Source: Adiantum capillus-veneris
Taxonomy: Eukaryota > Streptophyta > Polypodiopsida > Polypodiales > Pteridaceae
DNA length: 64,000 bases
Direction of reading: 5' to 3'
Assembly: GCA_014529385.2 (NCBI GenBank)
Contig: CM043961.1
Location: 15,792,478 to 15,856,477, forward strand
The notes under the pieces were generated by a model that saw only the letters and a list, made by a program, of their open reading frames with translations, had not been told where the DNA came from and ran no database searches. A program made the translations under genes and the position numbers. Numbering within the stretch: position 1 is the first letter of the stretch; every line of letters begins with the position of its first letter. Shown here one piece after another: positions 48,294 through 59,504 of the stretch.

Positions 48294-48826
48294 ATCATTA
48301 ACTTTTGGTCGTCTCGCGAAAGTGCATCAGCCACTTGATTGTGCTTACCGGCAATGTGAGCAATGTGGAAATAAAATTGTGAAAGAAAATTTTTCCACCT
48401 CATTTGTTTGTCGGAAAGCTTTGTTTGCTTCATGAAGTACTTGAGAATTTGATGGTCTGTTCGTAAAATGAATGGAGTCCCCAATAGATAGTGCTTCCAT
48501 GTGTCTAAGGCATGTAGAACAGCTAACAGCTCTTTCTCATAAATGCCTAAGACCTGTTCATCTGTGTTGAGCCTTCGGCTCTCATAGGCTATGGCATGCC
48601 CTTCTTGAAGCAAGACTGCTCCAAGCAATCACCACAAGCATCACATTGGACCTCAAATGCCTTTGAGAGATCCGGAAGCATAAGGACTGGTTGGGAGATA
48701 AGCTTCTCTTTGAGCTTGTCAAAAGCACTTTGCTCCTTAGCAGTCCATGAATACTTAACGTTTTTCTTTGTTAAGTCATGTAATGGTCCTGCTATTTGAG
48801 AGAATTCTGCTATGAAGCGTCTATAG
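48284..48826 (-). pseudogene. RNase H of the chromovirus (3' of the copia insertion)
   Basis: The frame resumes at the TSD with RRFIAEFSQIAGPLHDL and then FEVQCDACGD (first RNase H Asp). A frameshift near 48630 follows, then GAVLLQEGHAIAYESRRL, ELLAVLHALDTWKHYLLG, TDHQILKYF and KHNQVADALSR. All are standard gypsy RNase H blocks. Confidence 0.88.
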
Positions 48827-49017
48827 TGAAGGAGTACGAGCGGAAGTGCGACGCGAGAGAGAGTGCGATAAGAAGAGCACGACGATATGGTGAACTCACT
48901 CTACTGTAATGTGTAGACATAGTGAGTTCTTATTAGGTTTTAACAAAAGAATATGTGTACATACCTGGCGGCCCGCCCACTTACCCAGGCTACCACATTG
49001 GGCTTTATACCCCAACA
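48827..49017 (-). repeat. 3' LTR of the inner copia
   Basis: On - it begins TGTTGGGGTATAAAGCC and ends TACTCCTTCA. Confidence 0.95.
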
Positions 49018-49029
49018 ACCTCCCACTTA
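49018..49029 (-). promoter_or_regulatory. PPT of the inner copia
   Basis: On the - strand TTAAGTGGGAGGT precedes the LTR. The outer copia PPT is similar. Confidence 0.8.
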
Positions 49030-49106
49030 AAGTTCAATGTGGTACTTTAAGTGTGAGAGAAGCTACTATACAAGCTAATATACAAGAGATGTAGAGAAGT
49101 GATGTA

Positions 49107-52100
49107 CTACCCTACACCTAACTGCTTGCGAAAATGCGCAAAGCTCTCTGAGGGAAGTCCTTTTGTAAGTAGATCAGCAGGATTTTCTGTGGTGTGAACT
49201 TTGACAAGATGAATTTGCTTATCCTCGAGCATTTCCCTGATGAAATGATACTTCACATCCACATGCATTGTCTTTGAGTGATAAACTGGATTGCGAGCCA
49301 GTTGTATATTACTCTGACTATCACAATATAACACAGACATCTCTTCTTTGATTCCCAAATCTGTTACTAGTCGATTAAGCCAAATTGATTCTTTGCATGC
49401 TTCTGATGCTGCAACATATTCAGCCTCTGTAGTAGACTGAGTAACACAATCTTGTAATCTAGAACGCCATGATACTGCTCCACCAGCCAATGTAAAGACA
49501 TACCCTGACGTAGACCTTCGGTTGTCTAAGTCACCTGCATAATCTGAGTCTGTAAAACCCTTTACACTTAGCTCCTGACTCCCATAGCATATACGCATAC
49601 TCTTTGTAGCTTTTAGGTATCTCAATATTCCTTTCACTGCCTCCCAATGTTTCTTGCCTGGGTTTGACATGTATCGACTTACTACTCCCACTGCAAATGC
49701 AATGTCTGGGCGAGTAGCAATCATTGCATACATCAAACTACCCACTGCAAACGCATATGGAATCTTATCCATTTCAGCCTGTTCTTCCTCAGACACAGGA
49801 CAATCTTGTTTGCTAAGTTTCACATATGGTGGCAATGGAACACTCAATGCCTTTCCCTTCTCCATATTGAAATGGTGCAAAACCTTGTCAATATACTCTG
49901 TTTGAGATAACCAAATCAAACTTCTTTGATCTGTCTCTCTCAATGCGCATACCAAGTATATGACTTGCCTCACCATGTCTTTCATGTCAAACGATTTTGC
50001 CATCTTTGACTTCAAAGCTGAAATTTCTTCCAAGTGTTTGCCAGCAATCAACATGTCATCCACATACAAAATAAGGATCAGCCAACTGCCATCCTTAGCC
50101 TTCTTTGTATATAGACAGTGATCGAACTCACTACGTTTGTAGCCTTGAGAAAGCATAAACTTGTGGAACTTATGGTACCATGCCCTTGGTGATTGTTTTA
50201 AGCCATAAAGACTCTTTAACAACTGGGATACCAAATCTTCCTTGCCTTTCTCAACAAACCCTTCTGGCTGCTGCATGTAAATTTCCACATCTAAATCACC
50301 ATGCAAGAACGTTGTCTTGACATCCATTTGGTGCAACACCAAATCTAATATGGCAACCAATGCAAGAAAGCATCTCAATGTATTCATCTTGACCACCGGA
50401 GAGAAGACTTCATCAAAGTCAATGCCTTGTTCTTGCTTAAAGCCCTTGGCAACAAGCCTTGCTTTGTACATTGGCTGACTATCATGAGCGGTGATCTTAT
50501 ACCTGTAAACCCATTTACAAGGTAGAGCCTTTTTGCCCTATGGTAATTTAACTAGCTTGCATGTCTGGTTTTTATGCAGAGCTGTCATCTCTGACTACAT
50601 GGCCAATTGCCAATTCCCGGAGTCCTTCATTTGCACTGCTTCCTTGTAACATGAAGGCTCATTGCAATCAGTCAACATGACATAGTTCATAGATGGAACA
50701 AACCTATCAGGAGGTCGCGTGATACGTCCAGATGTACGCACAATAGGTGGCTCAGGCTCAGCTACAACCTGTGGTTCCACTCTATCCTGTCCTTACTCCT
50801 CTTCAGCCCTGACATTTTGTCTTGCACGTGCAGGTCCATCTTCTTGGAAGACGACTCTTCTAATCTCCTCAACCCTCTCTGGTTTAGAATGATATTTGGC
50901 TTCATTAAAGTGAACATCATTGCTGCGGATAACCTTTCTGGATTCGGGATCCCAAAGTCTGTACCCCATATCACTAGAATTACCATAGGCTAGAAAGATG
51001 CACTTTCTACTCTTTGGCTCAAGTTTGTTTCTAAATTCCTTTGGAACATGAGTATATGCCTCACAGCCAAAGACTCTAAGATGCTTGCATGAGGGCATTT
51101 TGCCTGACCATACCATCTCTGCCACTGAATCCTTCTGCAAAACCTTGCTAGGAGATCTAGTTATAAGATGAAAAGCTGTTGATACAGCTTCAACCCAAAA
51201 CCCATTTGGCAGCTGTGCATTAGACAACATACTTCTGACCTTCTCTTGTATGGTCCTATTCATCCTCTCAGCAACACCATTTTGAGGAGGATTGTAAGGA
51301 GCAGTAAGTTCACGTTTTATACCGTTTGACTCACAAAAGTCCTGAAAGGCCTTTGGAACATACTCTCCACCATTGTCAGTGCGTAAGCATTTAAGCTTCT
51401 TGCCACTCTGATTCTCCACAAGTGTCACAAACGTTTTGAAAACACTAAATGCTTCATCCTTGTGCTTGAGAAAATAAACCCATACTTTCCTCGAGTAATC
51501 ATCTATAAATGTCATAAAGTAAGAAGCTCCCCCTAGAGATAGGTTAGGCATAGGTCCACACAAATCACTATGAACAAGTGCCAACTGTGTATCTCTTCTA
51601 TTGCTTCTATGCTTATGTGGCTACTGTGTTTGCTTACCATACAGACAATGTTCACAGAATTCAAAATCATTAAATGACAAGCCAGGCAAATAACCAGAAC
51701 GAGACAAGATTTCCATTCCCTTCTTGGACATATGTCCTAATCGGCTATGCCACAAAGAAACGTTCGGCTGCTCGGTTACATTGATTACATTTTTAGAGAC
51801 ATTTGATACATAAATCATGTAAAGTCCTCCAGACTTTACTCCATGTGCTACTGTCATAGAACCCTTGGATATCTTCCACATGTTCTGTCCAAAAGTGGTG
51901 ACGTAGCCAGCATCATCAAGTAAACTTGTGTTGATCAAGCTCTTTGTAATTGCGGGAACATGTCTCACATTCTTCAGCGTGAAAGAAGAGCCATTTTGAA
52001 ACTTCAATTGAACATCTCCAACACCTAAGTTCTCACATGTCTGCCCATTGCCTAGCCGAACATGATCTTTAGTGGTCACATAAGAGGTAAACCACTCCTT

Positions 52101-53087
52101 GTTTGGAGACACATGAAGTGATGCCCCTGAGTCTATAATCCAGTCACTCAGTGCATTTCCATCAGATGCTGTAAGAAGAGCTGAGTCCATTGTATTCTTC
52201 AAGAAGTAGATGTCTCCTGACACTAGACTGTCATCCTCTGCAACAGTGTTTGTCACATTTATTTCTTGAATCTTCATTGAGGACTTGTTCTTCTCACCAT
52301 GGTCTTCTGCTTTATCTTTGCCTTTTTCATCTTTCCATTCTCTGCAGTCTCTTTTCATGTGACCCTTCTTGCCACAATGGTAGCATTCTATGTCACTCTT
52401 GCCTTTAGCACTGCAGGACTTGCTACGAGACTGATTCCTCTTTCCACCTTTGTACTTTTCTTTGGTCCTTCCCCTAACAACTAAGGCTGTTCCTTTGCCT
52501 TTGTCCATTGTCTTTCTATTGGTTTCTTCAGTAAGCAGACTACCTTCTACACCTTCTATGTTCAAACCATGTGGAGGTGCAGAATTACTCAAAGATGTGC
52601 GAAAAGTGGCCCAACTTTCCGGCAATGTGATCAATAGGAACATAGCTCTAACAGGTTCATCAAACTTGACACCTTGAGCTGACAACTGACTGTAGATGGT
52701 GTTGAATTCATTCAGATGATTGGACATAGGTGTCCCTTCTTTCATCTTCAAGTCAACAAGCTTCTTAAGCCAGTATACCTGTGAAGCTGCACTCTGCTTC
52801 TCATAAAGATCACTCAGCTTCGTCCATGCTTCATAAGCCGACATCTCGTCTGCTACATTGAAGTAAACACTTTCTGCCAAAGTCAGCATAATGGTAGAAA
52901 GTGCCAATTCATCCATTTCGCTCCATTCATCTTTGTCCATATCTTGTGGTTTTATCCCCTTGAGCTTTATAGGTTTTATTTGCTTCTTTTGTACCAACAC
53001 GTGCCAAATCTGCTACTTCCACAATGGGAAATTGGTTCCATCCAGCTTCTTGATATTGTAAAGAGAAGTGTCCTGTGATCCAGCCAT
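49107..53087 (-). pseudogene. Inner copia gag-pol, one frame with five in-frame stops
   Basis: A single 1327-codon frame starts at ATG 53087 (MAGSQDTSLYNIKKLDG) and ends at 49107 with no frameshift. Domains in order are gag UBN2-type capsid, zinc knuckle CYHCGKKGHMKRDC, protease WIIDSGASLHVS, GAG-pre-integrase WHSRLGHMSKKG, integrase (HSDLCG Asp, RTDNGGEY Asp, NGVAERMNR Glu), RT (KARLVAKGFKQEQGIDF, catalytic YVDDM) and RNase H (TDSDYAGD, then STTEAEYVA and LYCDSQS). In-frame stops are at 53013 (TAG), 51621 (TAG), 50793 (TAA), 50595 (TAG) and 50538 (TAG). It would encode all proteins for copia retrotransposition if uninterrupted. Confidence 0.95.
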
Positions 53088-54171
53088 AGCTACGCTTCAT
53101 AGAAGTTTACTTTCCTGGGAAAAATTCGGCAGAGTTTCCCCTGTAAATTGACCTCTAAACCAATATCAACTTGTCAAATGAACCAAGAAAGCTTCAGATT
53201 CTATAGAAATTTCAGCAGAGTCTCCTTTGTAAACTGGCTCTGGTGTACTAAAAAACAGACCTAAAACAGCTCAAAAAACCACTGTCTATCTAACACTGTA
53301 AGCTGTGGGTAAACCTGTCCTGCACTTGTACTGTCTCTCACTGTCCTGTCACTGTATTGTAAGCATAGACTGCGACAATGCCTCAACGGCAGTAAAGCAA
53401 AGATGCAATCCCAACTGTCTAACTCACAGTCAATACATCCTAGCTGCCTATCTAAGGGTGCTCGAGGGATCGCTCCAAGACCTGTATCACCGAAAGGATC
53501 TCAACATTCGAGAATCCCCCAGCTCAATAAAACCTCACTCGACCCTCAACAAAGGCTGCAGTAAATCTGACAATACATAGATTTCCCACAAAGTCATACA
53601 TCCACAAATTTCCCACTATATGTTGTAACCGTTGCGGTAGTTGTTTGCTGCATGACTCACAGCCAGCAAACCCTCAACAGACATACATCATCTCTAACAA
53701 TACATCCCATGTGGAAGTACCTGCAATGTCAGGATGAAATCTGGAATATCAAGCAGCAAACACAAGCTACCTGATGAACTAGTGGATGTTGCCTACAGTC
53801 TGTGTGTAGATGCGCCCATGTCGTATGTGACACGCCTCCAAGAACTGTGAGCCGTCCTTCGATGTGTAGACAACCACAAATCAACACTCTGGGAGTGCCG
53901 ATATCCTCAACACCTGCAGTCGTAGGCCGAAACCCCAAATTTGCAAAGTTGGATCTGCACCCGCCGAGACCACGTAGTCAAAAATGGCCTGCGCAGAACT
54001 TTGTCGAAGCCGAACGGTGGCCGAGATGACCTCAGAATGAAATTCTGAGAACACTGAGCCCTTTGGGCTCACCCACAGGATTTGGGGCCGTGTCTTCGCC
54101 TGTCAAATTTCACTCCAATATGAGCAGGTGAGTCTGGCTACCTGCAAATGCTGCCCCGAGCCTCGATCTAA
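53088..54171 (-). other. Leader of the inner copia
   Basis: About 1.1 kb between PBS and gag with no supported ORF; moderately GC-rich. Confidence 0.6.
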
Positions 54172-54183
54172 GCTCTGATACCA
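54172..54183 (-). promoter_or_regulatory. PBS of the inner copia
   Basis: On the - strand TGGTATCAGAGC two bases after the LTR end. Confidence 0.9.
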
Positions 54184-54185
54184 GT

Positions 54186-54377
54186 TGAAGGAGTACGAGC
54201 GGAAGTGCGGCGCGAGAGAGAGTACGAGAAGAGGAGCACGACGATATGGTGAACTCACTCTACTGTAATGTGTAGAGCATAGTGAGTTCTTATTAGGTTT
54301 TTACAAAAGAATATGTGTACATACCTGGCGGCCCGCCCACTTTCTTGGGCGACCACATTGGGCTTTATACCCCAACA
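54186..54377 (-). repeat. 5' LTR of the inner copia
   Basis: Matches the 3' LTR at 48827-49017. Confidence 0.95.
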
Positions 54378-54382
54378 TATAG

Positions 54383-55265
54383 TATGCACACATACCAATA
54401 AAGCTTCTTAGCTCATGTAGATTCCTTGGATTAGGCCATGATTTTATTACCTCCAACTTTGATGGATCCATACGGATACCATCCTAAGAGATAATATGAC
54501 CTAAGTATTGAATCTCTTGAAGGAAAAATTCACTTTTCTTTTGATTGAGAAAAAGCTTATTCTCCCTTAATGCTTGAAAAATCACTTGGAGATGTTGCTT
54601 GTGTTCCTCCAAGGAATTGGAGTAGATGATGATATCATCAAAGAACACTCCAGTGAATTTGCGGCAGGGTCTAAAAAGTTTCTCCATTAATCGATTGAAT
54701 GTAGCTGGTGCATTAGCCAAGCCAAAAGGCATGACTAGATATTCATAAAGGCCAAACATTGTACGAAACGCAGTCTTTAGGATATCTTCATTCACTATCC
54801 TTATTTGATGGTAGCCACTTTTAAGTAGGTAGAGTCTTGTAGCTTATCAAACAGATCTTCTACCCGGGGTACGGGAAATCTGTTTTTGATAGTGATATGA
54901 TTTAATGCGCGATAGTCCACACACATGCAGTATGTACCATCTTTCTTTTGCACTAAAAGGACTGGAGAGAAAAAGGGAGAGGAGCTAGGCCTCACCATTC
55001 CTTTGTCTAACAATTCTTGTACTTGCCTCATGATCTCCTCTTGTTGAGCTTGTGAAACTCGATACGGAGGTTTGTTAGGCAGTGAGCTTCCTGATAAGAG
55101 CTCAATTGTATGGTCATCATCCCCTCGTTTTGGAGGTAAGTCCATAGGGATATCATCAATGAACAAATCTTGGAATCCTTTTAGAAAGTTAGACAAATCT
55201 AACTCTTCTTGATTCCTACCATTCACCTTTGATGAAACATTAGGATCTTTTTGGGATTCTGTCAA
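54383..55265 (-). pseudogene. Reverse transcriptase of the chromovirus (5' of the copia insertion)
   Basis: The 55265-54801 frame holds FFSPVLLVQKKDGTYCMCVD and YRALNHITIKNRFPVP. A break near 54800 leads to 54795-54484 with LVMPFGLANAPATFNRLM and the catalytic FDDIIIYSNS. A TAG at 54484-54486 interrupts GHIIS.DGIRMDP, which continues in frame to the copia insertion. Confidence 0.9.
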
Positions 55266-56035
55266 ATCATGTACACAAAAACTGAGCTTTTCATTGATTT
55301 ATCAAGGGCGAGAGGATTTACAAGTGGTATAGTACGACCAGACTCATTAGCATCTATATACATATTATTTCCCCTGTAGGTGAAGTAGATTCTCCTTTTA
55401 GGGAACTTCATGTTGGCAGCCATGCGGTTGAACCATGGTATCCCTAGGATAACATCCTCATGTTGGAGAGGAGAGTTGAAGAAGTCTTCTTTGTCAACAT
55501 AGCTTTGGACATGAAGCCTCAACTTCCCAATCAAGGGAGTAACGGAGGCTTGTTGTCCCTTGAAAGCGGCATCGGCTGTTACAACATCTCCCATCTCAAA
55601 ATCTTGAATGCCCAACTTGGTGGCCAACTCCATTGGTGTGAAGTTGAGACCAAAACCAGGGTCAAATAGGATGAAAGCATCATGCTCCCTTACCTTTTCA
55701 CAAGCATAGGAGAGAGGTGATCCTTTGCAATGAGTATCCTCTTTTGGAGCTTCGATAGTGGAAGCTCTAGGAGTCTCATTGCGAGCATTTCTTTTGGGGC
55801 AATAACGATAGCCATGTCCTTGCTCCCCACACTTAAAACATTTGTGATCCTTGCGAAAAGTTTCAAGCTCTTCAGGAGAGAACTCCTTTCTCCTTGGACT
55901 GATTGTTGTTGTTGTTGTTGTTGCCATGGGAAAAATTTTGGGCATTAATTTTTCCCTTTGCATCACTTTTGTCTTTATTTTCCATGGGTTTGACATTCCA
56001 TCTAACCCCTTGTTGGAAATTGATGCGTGAAGCAA
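55262..56035 (-). pseudogene. Zinc knuckle and protease region of the chromovirus
   Basis: It contains the knuckle CFKCGEQGHGYRYC and a retropepsin-like region with ILFDPGFGLNFTPMELATKLG and later VILGIPWFNRM. The catalytic triplet reads DPG, where family members have D-S/T-G, so the protease was probably inactive or has mutated since. Confidence 0.75.
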
Positions 56036-57103
56036 CCATGGTATGGTGGATTACTTCGCTGATAGACTTAGGCCATTGAGAGTTGACATGCTCGGCCATC
56101 TCCTCAGGTAATCTCGCACATAATTTTTGTTTTTGCTCAGCAAAGTCTATCTTTTGAAAGACCGTAGCCATGAGATGTAAATCCCAAAAGTTGTCCACAT
56201 ATTTTTGGATAGACTCATGAGAGAGAAGCCTTAAACTCCGCCATTCGGTGAGCACTTTGTCCTTTGCATCACTTGCAAGGAATTGCTTCATGATGGAAAC
56301 TCGTAGAGTTTTCCATGTCTTTGGTGCTTCGCCATTGCCTTGAAGAGTAGCCCACCATTGACGAGCCGATTTTTGGAAATGCATAGCTACATGGCGTAGA
56401 TTGGAGGACTCCATGAAGCCCTCGTCTCCGAAGGCCGCATCAAATTGTTGGATGAAGGCCAATACTTTGTCGGTAGCACCAAAGGTGCCATCATAGGTGA
56501 GAAAAGAGATACTCTTTCCTCCCTCTTTGAACTTCTTGAGCTTTTGTGACCTTCGCCATGCAGGGTAAGATTTGTGATGTCCTCCCCTCTTATATTCTCT
56601 AGGAGAATAGCCATAGCTTTCATCGATAGAGGAGGAAGGTGAAGAAGAAGGAGAAGAGGGTGAACTCTTTCTTGCCCTTTTCTTCCTTGGTTTCCTCTCT
56701 TTCCTTTTGGAGTGACGAGGAGAAGGACTAGGGGTTAACGTTTCCTCTTGGGAGGAGTTGGCAATCGTTTAGTCCTCCTTCTTTGTGGAGCCACATCTTC
56801 GAAGGAATTTAGGGATTCATTGTTTTCTTGATCTTTGGATTCCTCCTCTCGTATGGGAGAGAGCCTTCTTTTGGGGGTCTCTTCAAGAGGCCTCGTAAGC
56901 TCTCTCTCCTCTTGGAGAGGAAAGGAAATCCCATAAGCACGAAGTTGTTGAGTAACTTCGGCTTGCAAAGTGGGTTTCCCCATAGCTTGTTGCAACCTAG
57001 TGACAAGATAATTAACAAACATGGGAGCATCATCATTGGCACCTTCATGTGCAAAATCAAAGTTATCAATGTTCACTGTCCTCTCTTGATTATTGTCAGC
57101 CAT
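55872..57103 (-). pseudogene. gag of the chromovirus
   Basis: ATG at 57103 (MADNNQERTVNIDNFDF) opens a frame to 56735. After a frameshift the frame continues to 55872 with the capsid pattern FGATDKVLAFIQQFDAAFG, HFQKSARQWWATLQGN, FLASDAKDKVLTEWRSL and an Asn repeat (NNNNNNN) before the knuckle region. It overlaps the next frame by a frameshift. Confidence 0.82.
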
Positions 57104-57145
57104 GCTAATTAAACTTATGTGTTTACTTAGTGTATGCTTTGGCAA

Positions 57146-57502
57146 TTCAAAACCTTAGTTGCTACTCCTCTTAGCCTTTGAAAATAGGCACTTAAGCATC
57201 TACACCCACGGCTCGAATTGGTTAATTATAGAGAGTAGTGGAGTGAGTCTAACATAGAGAAGTTGTCGAGGGATGCTCCTTTCGGACTTCTTATGGCTCA
57301 ATAATGGTAAAGCCGTAGGCAAGTCTAAATAGACTCCATTATTAAGTCCAAAGCTGCCGAGGTGTACACCATATCCCACATAGTGGGCTCAACAAAACCG
57401 ATAATAGATCCCAATCCCACTAACCCTAATATAATTAACAAAATCAACCATTAATAGGCTACTTAAGGACCTCTCTTCTTAAGCAAGAAAAGAGAAACCA
57501 AA
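57146..57502 (-). other. Leader between PBS and gag of the chromovirus
   Basis: About 360 bp; no ORF or motif recognised. Confidence 0.5.
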
Positions 57503-57503
57503 T

Positions 57504-57515
57504 GCTCTGATACCA
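57504..57515 (-). promoter_or_regulatory. PBS of the chromovirus
   Basis: On the - strand TGGTATCAGAGC one base after the LTR end. Confidence 0.92.
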
Positions 57516-57516
57516 A

Positions 57517-59172
57517 TGCAATGGAAATTTCCTATGATCTTTGGAAGTAGCAGAATTAGGAAATTAGGTGAAGCAATTTTAAGAGATAACTTTGTGAGCA
57601 TAGCGGGTGAACTTAGTTGATGGTAGCAACATAATCATGATACTTAGTTAACTTGGCATGAACAATACTTTTGCAAGAGAGAGAGAGAGTTTAGAGAACA
57701 TGACAATAGTTGAGGACCAGATTCATATGGAGCCGGTCCCCTCTCCAATAGGCATTTGTATTATAGTTTCTCCCATCAAGAGAGACTTGGTACAATACAA
57801 TCTTTGTGTTCCTTGTGACCTAGGTGATGCAATGAAGATGGAAAGCCTCATGCATCACAAACATAACATAAACTTGAAGAAAACATTAACTATCCCAAGC
57901 CTCAGTACCAAGGCCTCAAACACCTCGAAGGTGGAGAGAGCTACCGGGGAATGAGGACAGGGAAGAGGAAGAAGAAACATTCCATAGGAGAAAGAAGTAG
58001 TTCCTCACTTATCATTACTCTTCTTGCTAGCATACATAATAGCATAATAATGGAGATGGAGAATATGGCAAGCTTAAGCATTGAAGCATGACTCTTGGTT
58101 GGATTTGCATTCCATAGCCAAGAGTGTTGGTGTAGGCTTTCACTCTCACAAGCTTGGAGAAGGAGGTGGTGTTCCTCAACTTTCACCAAGTGAGAATGAT
58201 GTCTCAAGTGAGTATGTGTGATGGTGTGTATCCTCCTAACACCCCTCCTCCTTGCTTTGGGAAAAAATTATACTTGCTACAAGCTCATTGGACCCCTCTC
58301 CCCTTAGCCAATCACATGCAGCATGCAGTCAAGCACATGGGTAGTCTTTTGACAAGTGTCCTCCTTACCCCTTAGAGAGAGAGAGCTTGAAAATATCTAG
58401 ATATTTGTTAGCTGGAAGTAAAAGCTCGTTGGACCCCTCTTTAGCCCAACCAATAGCATTCAAGCACCCATGTGGTTAAGCTTAGTGAGAGTCTGACATA
58501 TCGCCCATGTGCTCTTTTAGAATTCCCCTAACTTTGAGATTTTTATGCATAGGAAGTTTCTCAAGAAAATTCCTCATTAAGTGATTAGGTTCTCTTTTTT
58601 ACTCAAGCATCTTACCCCCCATACATAGGAAGCTTCTCAAGCAACTTCCTCATTAAATGTGACAAGTACCTCAAGTACCTTAGTCATCAAGCATGACAAG
58701 CACCTTAGGTGGAGTTCCCACCTCAAGCACAGCCCTAGCTTGCCTAAGTTTAGGTCGGCTTCCCACCTCAAGCACAGCCCTAGCTTGCCTTTAGTTTAGG
58801 TCAGGTTCCCACCTCAAGCACAGCCCTAGCTTGCCTAAGTTTAGATCGGGTTCCCACCTCAAGCACGCTTGCCTAAGGTTCTCACCTCAATCACAACCCT
58901 AGCTTGCTTAAGGTCAAAAGGACTTTTAACACTAACCATTGGAGGTCTTTAATGAAGATAACCCTAAGGTCTTTTAAGATTTATTAGTTAACCTTGCTCT
59001 TTGACATACCATCTCTCATTTGGACCCCTTTACTATTGGCCCCGTGTTGAGATAGATCCGTAAGCACATGTCTATATTCTAACCCTTGTTCCCGTTTATT
59101 ATCCCATATTAAATGATCAGTTTAATATGAGAAAATCATTTGGGTTGGTTAGATATTAGATATTTGATGACA
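57517..59172 (-). repeat. 5' LTR of the chromovirus (1656 bp)
   Basis: Matches 44837-46452. The sub-repeat block (58711-58914) has about one more unit than the 3' LTR. Open frames inside it occur in both LTRs only because the LTR is duplicated. Confidence 0.95.
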
Positions 59173-59177
59173 ATTGA

Positions 59178-59500
59178 CTTGGGCAATTGATGATGACTCA
59201 CGAGGTAGAACATCACATGAGGACAGAGGGTAGGTATGACTCGTGAGTCGTGAGGCTACTAGGCAGTGTACTTGATGCACAATTGACAAATATTCCTATC
59301 GTGATTCTACTAAATATAGTTTACAGGTAGTCATTGGTTATCGTTTCCATGTACTTTTGGAATTGAGACTTGCATCAGTGTGATGATTGCAAAGCATACT
59401 ACTGCGGGAGATTTTATGCATTGATGTGCTTGAGCACTAGGAGTGTTGTGGTGGGATCATTGGAGAGCGTTTTCTCCCCATAGGGAGCTCAAATTGTTCT
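59178..59500. other. Outer copia interior, right of the chromovirus
   Basis: No supported ORF. Confidence 0.4.
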
Positions 59501-59504
59501 AGGT

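Larger units (their letters stand above)
48827..54377 (-). mobile_element. Inner Ty1/copia element, structurally complete
   Basis: LTRs at 48827-49017 and 54186-54377 (191 and 192 bp), TSD tatag at 48822-48826 and 54378-54382, PBS and PPT in place. The gag-pol frame spans the interior. It is inserted inside the chromovirus pol, which reads ..SFIGMCAYY up to the element and RRFIAEF.. after it. The LTRs differ at roughly eight or nine sites, so the insertion is not very recent. Confidence 0.96.
44837..59172 (-). mobile_element. Chromovirus (Ty3/gypsy with chromodomain), full length, nested
   Basis: Near-identical LTRs at 44837-46452 and 57517-59172, TSD attga at 44832-44836 and 59173-59177. 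The order on the - strand is PBS, gag, PR, RT, RNase H, integrase, chromodomain, PPT, which is the chromovirus order. An inner copia element (48827-54377) splits the RT-RNase H junction. Several frameshifts and stops make it non-coding today. Confidence 0.95.

Noticed and set aside
53013-53015. Reading through stops by U-to-C RNA editing, as in fern organelles
   Set aside because: Any stop codon is formally fixable by U-to-C, so the pattern is uninformative, and such editing is known from organelles rather than nuclear element transcripts.
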